This document shows, piece by piece, positions 21,573 to 33,033 of a stretch of DNA of 64,000 nucleotides. The stretch is from Novakomyces olei (Eukaryota; Ascomycota; Novakomycetes; Novakomycetales; Novakomycetaceae). The notes beneath the pieces were generated by a model, which did not search any database, was not told the DNA's origin, and worked only from the letters and a program-made list of their open reading frames with translations. The translations under genes were made by a program, and so were the position numbers. Each line of letters opens with the position of its first letter. Within the stretch, counting starts at the first letter, position 1. Location of the stretch: assembly GCA_016906335.1 (NCBI GenBank), contig JADEYG010000009.1, positions 921,001 through 985,000 of the forward strand, read 5' to 3'.

Positions 21573-23091
21573 ATGGCATTACCGGCAACTGAGTCTCCGA
21601 CGGAAATTCCGAACAATTCTCGGTCCCGGCCCACTGTGCTGAAGGCAAAGCCGGCAGCTCAGGATGCGGATGACACCAACGGGTCCATGTCGATTGGACC
21701 CAGTCGTGAATGGGTGATCCCACCCCGACCAAAGCCAGGACGTAAACCTAACACCGAGTGCCCTGCTGTAAGAAATACCCTCCCCCCTCATATTTTTTGC
21801 ACTAATTTTCGATCTGCCCCGGACCTTTTATTTATTTATTCGTAATCTTTTTTGTTTTAATAAGATCAATTTCTTTCAATTCCTACATCTATAATCCACT
21901 CGATCAATTTACAATCAATGTTTAGCAATTTGGCTAATGGCCCAGCGCAAACAGCAAAACCGGGAATCACAGAAAGCATTTCGACAGCGTAAAGCGTGTC
22001 GTATCACAGAGCTGGAAGATGAGCTGGGCGGGATAGCAGGAAAAGCTGCAAAACGTGAGCAAGCATTGCAGTGCAAAATTGCTGGCCTGGAGCAGGAAAA
22101 TTTAAGACTACAATCAGAGATGGAGAAGATGAAAGCGACCTTGGCTTCGTCTACAAACGACGAGACACCTACGGCGGGGCCCAAGGTGGGGGCCAAGGTG
22201 GGGGCCAAAGCGACGGCTGTTTCACCACCAACGGTGCAGCTGCACAGCCCTGTCTCATCACCCGAACATTCCGTTTTAGGAGAAATGGCAGAAGTGACAG
22301 TAGTGGGCCGATCAATACCGATCTCTCGGCAATGCCGACGGGGAAAGACAGCCCACGAGGCACGCGGGCATGCACACGACGCGCTTGGGCACGGTGGTAA
22401 ACGTGAGTCGGCCATGCAGGAGCTGGCAAATGCAGCGGCTAAGCGCAGCAGATACGACACAAGCTCTAAGCCTGATGATTTTTATACCCGGGATTATGGC
22501 TTTATATCCGGCGCTTCAGCATCGGAAGTTGTAGATGGTGATTGCGGCTTTTGTACAGGCGACACAGTGTGCGTGTGCCGAAATACTTCTGCCGCGCTTT
22601 CACGCGACAGTGAAGATTACGTAAAAGCAGAGGAGGATTATTTATCCCTTCCGCCGATCGCAGCGGATGTATTGAAGCTGCCAATAGAAGTAACGGGCAA
22701 CTTGTCGCCGGCCAAGTTAGAGACATTGGAGCCACCTCGCTTCAGCTTGGTACATTTAAAGGAATCCCAAACGCCCAAAGTACGGGAGCCGGGGACTTGT
22801 CCACAGTGCCAAGTGGATCCACAGCGAAGGCAGTTTTGTACTTCACTAGCTTCAGAGGTTAAAAGTGAGAAGCAGGCAGTGGGAAAGGGCCGGGAAAAGG
22901 CAGTTGAAGAAGGGTATTTGGCTTGTGATCAAGTATACATGACTTTGAGTCAGCATGAAGGCTTTGATAAGCAGAGTATGGCATCGATTATTCGTGAATT
23001 GGCCACGGGGTCCCGCGGTATGGAGATAGAGGTTCATAAAGTAGAAAATGCTCTACGAATACTCGATCGGGGTTTAGGAAAGGGGTTTTGA
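21573..23091 (+). CDS. hapX: HapX, iron-responsive bZIP partner of the CCAAT-binding complex
   Basis: Transcription factor that joins the Hap2/3/5 CCAAT complex to repress iron-consuming pathways in iron lack and to activate iron storage in excess. Exons 21573-21767 and 21946-23091 (446 residues). The in-frame start of the open stretch at 21528 is GTG, so the ATG at 21573 is used. The Hap4-like CBC-binding motif SREWVIPPRPKPGRKP is followed directly by the basic region QNRESQKAFRQRK and a leucine zipper. Two cysteine-rich iron-sensing motifs are visible: CGFCTGDTVCVC and CPQCQVDPQRRQFC. The C-terminus (YMTLSQHEGFDKQSM) resembles the HapX tail. The acceptor at 21945 was chosen because it alone keeps phase and the bZIP core. 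S. pombe Php4 lacks the bZIP, so this is the filamentous-fungus form. Confidence 0.93.
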
Positions 23092-23521
23092 TTCGGCAGG
23101 GGTTTAAAAATAATGGGCGTCTGCTCGTACGATCGGTTTATATACATAGCGTTGTAAGGTTATTTGCTATTGCTTCTTCTTTTTTTTTTAAATCGTTTTG
23201 TTTGATCTGCTTTGACCTAGATTTTGTAATACATTTCAATTATAGAGCGATATCTACCAGGTTTTGTGATTTAAAAATAGGTTTGCAAAACTCATGTTCA
23301 GCATTGGATAGAAAGTTGTCTTCATGTACAAGCGCGTCTATAAGGTGCACTCTATTTGCTCAAATCAATCATAGTCGGACTTTGTTGACCTGGATTTGTG
23401 TTCAAGTCAAAATCAATTACGTGGCTACTATATCATACTTCGTTCAGCTTTATCCGTATACAGGGCGGAGGTAAAATAAAATGGATGATATGAAACCTTG
23501 TATTATTGCTAGTAGTCACAG

Positions 23522-24915
23522 CTACCAGCTTGGATTCAAATCATACACTAGATCGTCGGGCGTACAAGCACAATCACTGGCAATCACTCCCGATTTTTTC
23601 AAAATATCAAGGCATTTGCTAATGTTTGCCCGGTCAATGGTAAACGTCGAGTTTGGGTATTTAACAGTATGCGACCAAGCCTCCGCGTCTTCCGCACTGT
23701 AGTCTAGATTTTCGGAGATATGGAAAATAGCACGATCATGATGATTGTGGAAAAGATTGATTCCGGCGTTCACAACAGAGAGAAATGAAGCCAGAACTCC
23801 AGGCCGTTCCTGAAGCACCTGACTTCTTGCTGCAATCATCCATGAAGACCAAGGCGTGTAGATTTCTCCAATAGGACGAATTTCACCGGAATCGTAGTAC
23901 CGTTTGGACGTAAAGTATTCCCACATGAAAGCTGCTGTTTCACTACTAGAGGTTTCAATTAACAAACAAACAAATAAAAAATCCAATAAAAATCATTTAT
24001 GAAAATTTTAATTTCATCAACGTTGAAGTCTGTTCGCAAATGTGAATTCATAACGTGAAAAGTCACAGTCATGGATCAATAGAGTCAAAAATTAAAACAT
24101 TAAACCACTATACAAAAGCAACAACCACTTACCTGTTGACTGAATCACGAAGGTGTGCAAAAGTACTCTTTACAACAAAATCAAACTGCTCGTGAGGCTG
24201 TCCATCAGCCAACCAACCCTTTTCGTCGGCCAGTACATACGGCATTATGTGTGATCCACTGTATATCTAAGCATGAAATTGAAGACGATGTCTTATCTAC
24301 CTTCCAAGACGACTGATCCCAATTTTCTGGTATCGCAAAGCATCGATGCCATTGAAGGAGCTAGACTTGCCCGTACTCACACTCCAGCCTGCTGTATTAA
24401 ACTGTGAATTATCAAACAATACATACGCAAGGGCGATTCGACTAAAGATTGTCAGCAAACAATAATACAAGCGACTAGTGATTCAAATAAACTCAAGAGC
24501 AGAAAACGAAAAGAGTTTCAAATTGCCCATTCAACTTGTAACTCGCGCTAGAGGGAAACAGTCAACCTGTATCAAATAAAATTAAATTGTTGCTTAAAAT
24601 CAACTGGAACAGTAACAAAGTTTAATCAAAAATAAAGCCAATATGAAACAAAAGCGTAAAAATGGGACAAATCCTACCAAATGTTCCAACAATCTTAAAC
24701 TGTGGATCCAATTTACAAAGTCGTGCAATCCATCCTTCCGTCAAACCAAGCGCAACATCGACCTCTCCAGTTTCCAGTAATTGGCTCATGTAGCCGGTGC
24801 CCATAGGGCACGGCACGAATTCTACGTCCAATTCAATTTCGCGGAAAAGTCCTTCATTTTCCGCGAGAAACAGCGGAGTACTAAAGTGCTCCGGCACGTA
24901 TGCGACCCTAAGCAT
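23522..24915 (-). CDS. Ca3427-type periplasmic-binding-protein-like (PBP II fold) protein
   Basis: Five exons by phase: 24915-24678, 24441-24427, 24388-24301, 24258-24133 and 23945-23522, giving 296 residues. It opens MLRVAYVPEHFSTPLF, the family's N-terminal strand, and contains GLTEGWIARL, VGTFVESPLRWSVSTG, IGISRLGSGSHIMPYV and FMWEYFTSK, all features I recall for the fungal Ca3427-like group of the type 2 periplasmic binding fold. The second exon is only 15 nt. It encodes most of VESPL, and no other joining gave the motif. There is no signal peptide, so it should be cytosolic. Substrate unknown; related PBP II proteins in fungi include thiamine pyrimidine synthase, but its Cys motif is absent here. 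The family looks bacterial in ultimate origin (inference). Confidence 0.85.
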
Positions 24916-25022
24916 TGTTCTAATTAGCTCAAGAGCGTTGGATATGGTAACGCTAGCAGCCCTGGATAAATGGCGATATATCGCTATGTTTTATAGATTA
25001 CATACATTATTGCTGATATAGG

Positions 25023-25441
25023 ATTATGATACAAATAATTATGATACAAATAATTATTGCCGGGATAAAGTTAGTCTACTCATAGCAGCAGTAAGCCAGA
25101 ATCAGTTAGGGTTAGGGTTATTGTATCTTTTCCTAACACTAAATGTTATAAATTAATATATCTTTTAGCAAGAAGCATCCATTTTACGCAACAATTATCA
25201 TACAAATAATTATTGTTGAAATATGAATCCATTGTCCCCTTATAATAATACACTCGCCGACTCAGACTTAAGCTTTACAGGACCTCACTCAACAATACAT
25301 AGCTATATATATACGGCTCAAGCGAACCCTCATATCCTTCGGGGTATTCAGCTAAAGCTATCGAGAGTTTCCAATTCATTTAATTTACCATAAGAACAAA
25401 CCCCAGCCTAATATCTTCAACAATTATCATACAAATAATAT
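25023..25441. promoter_or_regulatory. Recurrent motif cluster plus TTAGGG repeats in a divergent promoter
   Basis: The element ATTATSATACAAATAAT occurs four times (25023-25040, 25038-25059, 25189-25218, 25416-25441). The third copy forms an imperfect palindrome with CAACAATTAT and ATAATTATTGTTG ends. TTAGGGTTAGGGTTA lies at 25106-25120. The cluster sits between divergent starts at 24915 (minus) and 25647 (plus). No known factor is implied. Confidence 0.5.
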
Positions 25442-25646
25442 TACAGATCAATCGGTTAGTCTCTTTTATTGTGTGGATTAACCCCGTTTCGATAACTTGT
25501 GATATACGCGACCGCATTAGTCACATACAAAATACAAGCACGTGACGCTGTTTATCCTATCACATACAATAATGAAAGAGCCAAGAATACAGTATAAACT
25601 GTGAATAATAATTTAAAGACAAATCCTTAAACCCATATGGCCAACA

Positions 25647-26824
<1,178 letters not shown>

Positions 26825-27397
26825 CAGCAAACGCTAAACAGTTTTGTATTTTACAAATTAAAGACTCTAATGTACATACTATTGTTTTACTGCTCGTTCA
26901 TATAATTTAATGTTTATTTCATTATTGCACTCGTCTATTTGTTTGTTTATTTGTGCGTTTTAGTTTTTTTTTTAATTTATTTTACTATATAGTTTAAATT
27001 TTTATTAACGGTTTTGATTTCGTTCGCGGGCGAATAAAACGGTGTTGGAAATATACTTGTATTGAAATAATCGAAATGCAATTGCCATTATCTCGTTCAT
27101 AACGTTTCAACAATGTAATCCTAGTATAACCTTCTTCCAAAAAATAATTAAAAGTCTATAATAATGATGCCCAACGCTGCTCGGGTATTATATATTAACA
27201 GATATTTGTATCGCCGTCGTTTTTGTCTATAAGTATGGTTTGCCTTACCCCTTTCCTCTTTTTGCGCAAACTAAATAAGAATAAAAATTGAAGGGAGTTG
27301 AGATATAAGCAGAAGCTCAACTTCTCTTCCTCTTCTTCCTTTATCAAAGAGTCTAATTTTGCAGTGAAAAATAAATAAACCGAATTTTCCCTGTGAT
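26825..27397. other. Convergent 3' spacer, no gene seen
   Basis: AT-rich spacer between ypt4 and the end of mtf1. Only T-rich and A-rich runs are visible, with no supported gene. Confidence 0.6.
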
Positions 27398-28679
27398 TCA
27401 AGTATACGATCCAAACCCACCGGCCCGATAAATAGCATCATTAAGAGACTCATGAGAGTCGTTGTCATCATCGATAGTAGCGTCCGATAACAGCCGAGGT
27501 CTAAAAGGCCAAGAATGGAAGACACTGGCAATTTTAAACCACTCTTCGATCGACAGCTGCCAAACTCGTTTATCCAAATCAAGCTTATCCTTGAGCATAG
27601 GCACCAGGTTCTCTGCGCCAGAGCCTAGCATGCTAATATTTTCTGTAACACGGCCAGTATAAGCAGAAATCATGTTGCGCAAAACATAATCAAAAGTATC
27701 GAAATCAAATCCATAATCTTCAAGATCAAGCGGTTTTCTTACTGTCTCCAACAACACCATTGATTTGCCCTTATGCAAGAAATCATTACTGCTTGCAACT
27801 TCAAGAGCAGGGAACCGTAGTGGCGAGTCCGACGTATTTAATAGCTCTTCTGTCCCTACAATAACTCGAACATCGGCAATAGAATGAAGTTCTAAAGGCA
27901 GTTTGCTGCACTTTTCTGTTCCGGGAAGGTTTATCAAACGAGCCGCTGATTTCGCCGGCATCCAGGTCAAAGTACGCAATCGACCTGTAGAGTGTAAATA
28001 CTCTCGAAATCCCATCATGTGAACGTGGTGTTTAATGTACTTGTCGGCCTCTGTACTTGCGTAATCACAGTTGCAGATTACAAGAGCCTTTTTGGAGACG
28101 TCCAAGTCGGTGTACCTGACTGATCGCGGTAGCCGTTCAGGCATGAAAAAAGATTTTGTTCGTGGGATAAGTAGATTTTCCCGTCTCCAAAAAAATGTAC
28201 CCGGAAGCTTTTGCACAACAAAAGAGGGCACTCGCTCATACGGCAGCATTCGTTTCAAGTCACTCTCCCTTTCCTCCATGACTAAATGAGTTCGCGGTCT
28301 CACTCTGTTGTATATTTGTATAGTGAGAGCGTTGATGCCGGGATTTCCATCCTGAATAAGGCCCTCTGAATAGTCCTGCAAGTGCAGAAAGTCGATCAAG
28401 CGATCTGTGCAATTAATAAAAAATCCAACCGCTGCGGAAATTTGATAAAAAAAAGGATAAACATGTCTCTCATATCGGAGAATGAAGCGATATCACAGCC
28501 AAAGGTCGAAGGATATCAGCAAATGCAGATCACCTAAACATATACACCACAGATGATTATTCCACCTTACCTGCCAGCTCATTGTTTGTTAAATAATTTA
28601 GTCTATTTTTGCGCTCTTTCAGCTGTTTCGTTAGGCCATTCGTGTTCAAACACGGCCAAACAGGACGCACCTGAGCCAT
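27398..28679 (-). CDS. mtf1: Mitochondrial transcription factor Mtf1 (mtTFB, rRNA dimethylase fold)
   Basis: Partner of mitochondrial RNA polymerase for promoter melting. Two exons: 28679-28571 and 28404-27398 (intron 166 nt), 371 residues. It starts MAQVRPVWPCLNTNG. The first part (LHLQDYSEGLIQDGNPGINA) replaces the SAM motif I of methylases with a degenerate NPG, as in yeast Mtf1. Clear family blocks follow: LRTLTWMPAKSAARLI, FDYVLRNMISAYTGRV, LGSGAENL and VFHSWPFRPRLLSD, which match the Mtf1 C-terminal pattern ending in WPFKPD. The acceptor TTAATTGCACAG was chosen because it restores phase 1. An alternative in-frame extension through the intron gives implausible sequence. A telomere-like motif lies 72 bp upstream of the ATG. 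Confidence 0.88.
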
Positions 28680-28750
28680 TTGTAACGGCCAGTCTACGTT
28701 GGAGATGCGCGTGCGCTTTTTGTAAGAATAATTTTTTGTACCGATTTTGC

Positions 28751-28770
28751 TTAGGGTTTGCTAGGGTTAA
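28751..28770. promoter_or_regulatory. Telomere-like motif just upstream of mtf1
   Basis: TTAGGGTTTGCTAGGGTTAA contains two AGGGTT half-units, 72-91 nt before the mtf1 start codon, a likely core promoter position. Confidence 0.45.
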
Positions 28771-29063
28771 TATCTAAAATATAAAACAATGTGTATTTCA
28801 GCTACCAAGTAATATTGGAACGTGCTCCTAATACAATACTATATTAAAGCCACGGGTTGGAAAATATGTGATCCCAAAGAATCAAAAGACGATAAATAAA
28901 TGAAAAATGAAATAATTGAACTAACATTTGAACGAGCATAGGTATACACAGACAGTATCTACGTATCGTGAATAACATTTCAAGTCCCAATCAAAGGTAG
29001 CAGTAGTAGTTAAAAAGCAATTGGTATCTCAATCTCGTGACATTAAAGCTATACAAAATTCAC

Positions 29064-30305
29064 TTAACTATGCAAAATCTGGCAAGCAACAATCAAGATC
29101 ATACAAACCCATTTTGGCCGCAGGTTTGAAGAGTCACTCTTTAAGCATGGACAAGGAGATCCATCGTGGCAATGACACGTGCAGTCTTGACCTGGAGGAC
29201 AGACCTCAGCTGCGCCTTGACGATTCGCTTCTTGAGGGTGGGCACCATTTTCAGGAGGAGCGCCATAGCTTATAGGTGCACTCTGAGCAATTGGCGTATA
29301 GTAGTAAATCAAAGAGTCTGCTGCCGAAGAAGTCTGAGCGGGCTGCTGAATCGACTGAGCTTCAGATGATGTCTTGTTGACAGGCTCATTACTGAAAATT
29401 GCAGCATTCTCCTCGTTTTTGGTTCCGTTTGGTTTGAGGATTCGGCTACTAGTCAGATCAATTGACTCTGTCTCTTTTTCCTCTGACATTTTACTCGCAA
29501 CTTGGCCGTTCTCTTCCTCACCATCTATGTCGCTGGTACCGCTCTTCTCTCGTTGAACATTTTCCTTTTCTCCATGTTTGTTTGTACCATCACTTGAGCC
29601 ATTCAAATCAGTTGAATTGCCAATATCGACAGCTGATCCGCTTCTGCTCGATTCCATTGAAATAAGTAGGTCCTCTTCCTGCCCAGCTGTTGCACCGTTG
29701 CCAGTCTTGTCGTCATATTCTTCCTCCAAATCTATGTAATAATCTTCTTCTTCATTTCCCCCAATCCTTGGCTGAATCTCATCGGCTTCAGCTTGATTAT
29801 TACTGGTTTTTTCGCTGGTCACCATTTCTCCAGCTTCATTAATTTCGCCAGCTTTGTTCACTTTGTCAGTTTCATTCTGTACCCGATCTTGCTCAGACAC
29901 ACTAGACGGATCTCTATTCTCGCCCGGACCAGCTTCATGCTCCGACAAGTCTCCACTTTCACGTTCGTTTGCTGCTTCATTCGCACCGGCCTCTGTCTCG
30001 CGATCGTCTCCAGGCGCGTTTCCAAATGTGCCCTCTGGGCTTCCCCCTTCGTCGTCACAAGTGCAGACGCTTATAGGAACATTTTCAGGAAATCCGCTGT
30101 CCAGCGAAAGAGTGGCAATATTGACTTCTTCGGCTGTCAATTCGCGCCATCCACAAGCACAGCTGCAGCATTCGCTGGTGCCGCCTAAATGCCTCCACAG
30201 AAAGTCTTCGTCTTTTATTACTGTATCGTTGCCAATTGGCTTTATGTCACAAACAGCCACACTAAACAGCAGCAGCTGCGCGTAGATTGCAAGCCAGCAC
30301 GCCAT
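29064..30305 (-). CDS. Secreted, acidic, Cys-rich protein with probable GPI anchor
   Basis: 413 residues, one exon. The signal peptide is MACWLAIYAQLLLFSVAVCD. A Cys-rich N-terminal patch (ECCSCACGW, then VCTCDDE) is followed by about 290 acidic, Ser/Asn/Glu-rich residues with several N-glycosylation sequons (NDT, NET, NST, NGS, NGT, NKT). Near the end is a dense Cys/His motif (CPPGQDCTCHCHDGSPCPC), then Ser/Asn and a hydrophobic tail (WVCMILIVACQIL), the layout of a GPI signal. It should be a cell-wall or plasma-membrane protein. The Cys/His cluster could bind a metal such as copper or zinc (inference). I do not recognise a named family. Codon use is like the neighbours. Confidence 0.75.
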   Translation of the reverse strand: MACWLAIYAQLLLFSVAVCDIKPIGNDTVIKDEDFLWRHLGGTSECCSCACGWRELTAEEVNIATLSLDSGFPENVPISVCTCDDEGGSPEGTFGNAPGDDRETEAGANEAANERESGDLSEHEAGPGENRDPSSVSEQDRVQNETDKVNKAGEINEAGEMVTSEKTSNNQAEADEIQPRIGGNEEEDYYIDLEEEYDDKTGNGATAGQEEDLLISMESSRSGSAVDIGNSTDLNGSSDGTNKHGEKENVQREKSGTSDIDGEEENGQVASKMSEEKETESIDLTSSRILKPNGTKNEENAAIFSNEPVNKTSSEAQSIQQPAQTSSAADSLIYYYTPIAQSAPISYGAPPENGAHPQEANRQGAAEVCPPGQDCTCHCHDGSPCPCLKSDSSNLRPKWVCMILIVACQILHS

Positions 30306-30903
30306 TTGAGGGATAGACGCTTCACTGTCTGTCGCACGAGATTAGTTGTGTCTGCAAAAGCGTGTCACATGATTCGGTTTCAGTCTCCGTCGCTGTCAGA
30401 GCCAAATAAGAAAAGCTTTAGTTGCTCCATTGCTCTTTTCTTCAAACTTGTGAGTTTTCATTGCAGCAAATGTTATTACGGTATTGTTAAAGCATTGCCT
30501 ATCAACTCGCTGCGAGACCGATCTGTAAAGTTCGCCTTTTCAGTAGCTCCAATGCCATATTGCGATAGTGATTAATATAATTAATTAATTATACGAGTAG
30601 ACAAAATAAAATAGATAATAATATAAGCTATAAAGGAAAGTTCATGGAAATCAAAATCGTCTTATCAAAGTCTAGTATTAATATCGTCAGAATAAAAGTA
30701 AAAGATATATTGATTGCTTTATTATTTTCAATTATTATTTTCAATTATTATTTTCAATAAAAAGTTTAATAATTTAAAATAATATACTAGAAGACAAATA
30801 TATAATAACTAATTGTCTTATCTGCCATTACTGATTGATTGCTATCGCGCTGGTCGGCTGTTGTTCTGCATTGTAAGATTATCACTTTTGTAGAGATAAT
30901 CAA

Positions 30904-31078
30904 AAAATAAAATAAAATAAAATAAAATAAAATAAAATAAAATAAAATAAAATAAAATAAAATAAAATAAAATAAAATAAAATAAAATAAAATAAAATAA
31001 AATAAAATAAAATAAAATAAAATAAAATAAAATAAAATAAAATAAAATAAAATAAAATAAAATAAAATAAAATAAAAT
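30904..31078. repeat. (AAAAT)35 perfect microsatellite
   Basis: 175 bp of pure AAAAT units ending 31 nt before the QTRT2 ATG. The rest of the spacer (30306-30903) is AT-rich with no gene. A long open frame can be read through the repeat on the minus strand, but it only translates the repeat. Confidence 0.98.
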
Positions 31079-31109
31079 GAAAAATAATTTATTACAAAGT
31101 CAAGTGTAG

Positions 31110-32746
31110 ATGGTGGACCGGCACGCGCTCGGTGCGGGCGCCGTAGAGCTTCCATGTTGCATATTTCCCAGCTCGCGTGGCTCAATTCCGCATTTAACGC
31201 CAGACCATATCGAAAAATTACCCATTGAAGTGGTATATATTGGACTCGAGGATTTGTAAGTCTTCGATGCAGACACATCAATTCATTTCCAATTAATTTA
31301 ATTTATTTCTCATCTGAGGCTTTACTAATTCTAGTGTTGAAAAGCTCCCAAACGTAGCACTCGAGTCCATGAACATGAATATTTCAGAGTTTATGTGCCT
31401 TCCTCAAAATTGCAAGACTGTAATAGGACCGCGGAAAACTAATTCTCAAATGTTTAAATACACCACAACTGCTACGGACGAGGCAGTCGCAGTGCGAACA
31501 GTTGACGGCTACGCTTTTTTGCCTAATAAAGACTACTTGCGCCTTATTCGCACCTTTGCTCCTTCGGCTTTTGTTACACTTGTGGATTTGCCTAACGAGC
31601 CGGTAGGAAAGAAACGTGCTCTCAAAGTTGCCCGGCGAAGTTCCACATGGGCCAACGAGGGATTAGAGGTAAGCAGTTTGTGATTATAAATTGCTAATAT
31701 CAGAACTCAATGGTAGGTGAACGTGTGCTTTGCGTTGAAATGCTTATATACGACAATACTCTGTATTGTCATATTTTTTCTAATTTAATTTAATTTAATT
31801 TAATACCAGGGTTCATCTCTTCTTTTCTGCAGACTATAATCTGCCAGCAAAGCTTCGTTTAAGTTTCTGGTGCATTTTCCATTCTTGATTCATTATTTTG
31901 TTTCGGTTTAATGCAGATTTTAATTGGTTGTCAAGACGGATCAGACTTGTATCGTTAGTGTTCCACGCGTGGACACATTTCAGTTTCTAGAGTCAATTAC
32001 TCACACTGCTCATATGCTTGCTTTATATGCCCGTGAGCAGGTCGAAGACCTTCCGGACAAACTCCGATCAGTTCCAAAGTTACTGCTTGCACCCATGAAA
32101 TCGCCACACGAAGTTTTGGATGCGATTGAGGATTTTGATCTTTTGCCAGTGGACTTTTGCTACGATGCCACGGAGAGCGGGCTTGCACTGTGCTTTGACT
32201 TTATTACAGAGCCTGAAGAGGGTCAGGACTCTAAAGATAATACCCCAGTCGGCAAATTGCCGCTTGCTATAGATATGTGGAATAAAGATTATGCAAGAGA
32301 CCTTTCTCTGCTCACGGATTCGTCTGCCGAATTGTACAGTTGTACAAAGGCGTATGTGCACCATTTGCTGCAGGCTCGAGAATTGCTAGCGTATGTTGTA
32401 CTTCAATGGTAATCTGTCCCGGTTTTTCTTTTTTTATTTTTAAAAACTCGCTTAAAATACTTTTGAGCATTTATTTGTTTAATCAAAACAACTTTCATAT
32501 TGTTTATCACAATGCTATGCATTATTTCCAATTATCCGTACTTTGCTGTTTGTTTTCATCTTCTAACCCATTTCTAGTCACAATGTGTATGTTGTAGCAA
32601 AATTCTTTGCGGATATTAAAAGTTCCCTTAAATCAAGTGACTTTGAAGAGAGATCTAGAAAATTCAAAGAGCGGTACGCTGAAGCGCTGCCAACGACGTT
32701 AGGATTGGGTTCGCGTAAACGAGGGTACCAAAGGGACGACGAGTGA
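31110..32746 (+). CDS. Queuine tRNA-ribosyltransferase accessory subunit 2 (QTRT2/Qtr2)
   Basis: Non-catalytic partner of the eukaryotic TGT dimer that swaps guanine for queuine at the wobble position of GUN-anticodon tRNAs. Exons: 31110-31255, 31335-31668, 31917-31953, 31991-32408 and 32578-32746 (367 residues); one exon is 37 nt and the intron after it also 37 nt. Visible blocks: PHLTPDHIEKLP near the N-terminus, KSPHEVLDAIEDFDLLPVDF, CFDF, and the C-terminal CTKAYVHHLLQARELLAYVV followed by CHNVYVV, which aligns with the TRAYIHHLL...HN pattern of TGT proteins. The usual CxCxxC zinc ligands before that block are not there (see findings). The promoter is a pure (AAAAT)35 tract. Queuine itself must come from outside because eukaryotes do not make it. 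Confidence 0.87.
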
Positions 32747-33033
32747 TGGTGGCAGGAAAAGGGCTATGAACAAAATGGTAAACGCCGTGGCTTAATCATT
32801 GATTCTGCAACTAGAAGATTTAGATATTTTATAAGTGATTTTTGTTTTATAATAATTCATAATTCAATTTCTCACCTTTTTCTTGTTGCTATTGAAGCCT
32901 CCTACTTGAATCTTTTAAGCACAGCTTGAAGTGTTAAATTATACATGTTTATATAACATATATATATACAAATGATAAATAACCAATTTTAATGCTACAT
33001 TTTAAGATTTAAAGTATCCAAAGATTAAAACCC

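Noticed and set aside
24622-24915. Thiamine pyrimidine synthase (THI5/NMT1) for the PBP-like gene
   Set aside because: The overall fold is shared, but the Cys-rich motif and His substrate site of THI5 are not seen, while Ca3427-type blocks are.
30787-31281. Long minus-strand open frame encoding a Phe/Tyr/Ile/Leu repeat
   Set aside because: It is the translation of the (AAAAT)n microsatellite and has no independent coding support.
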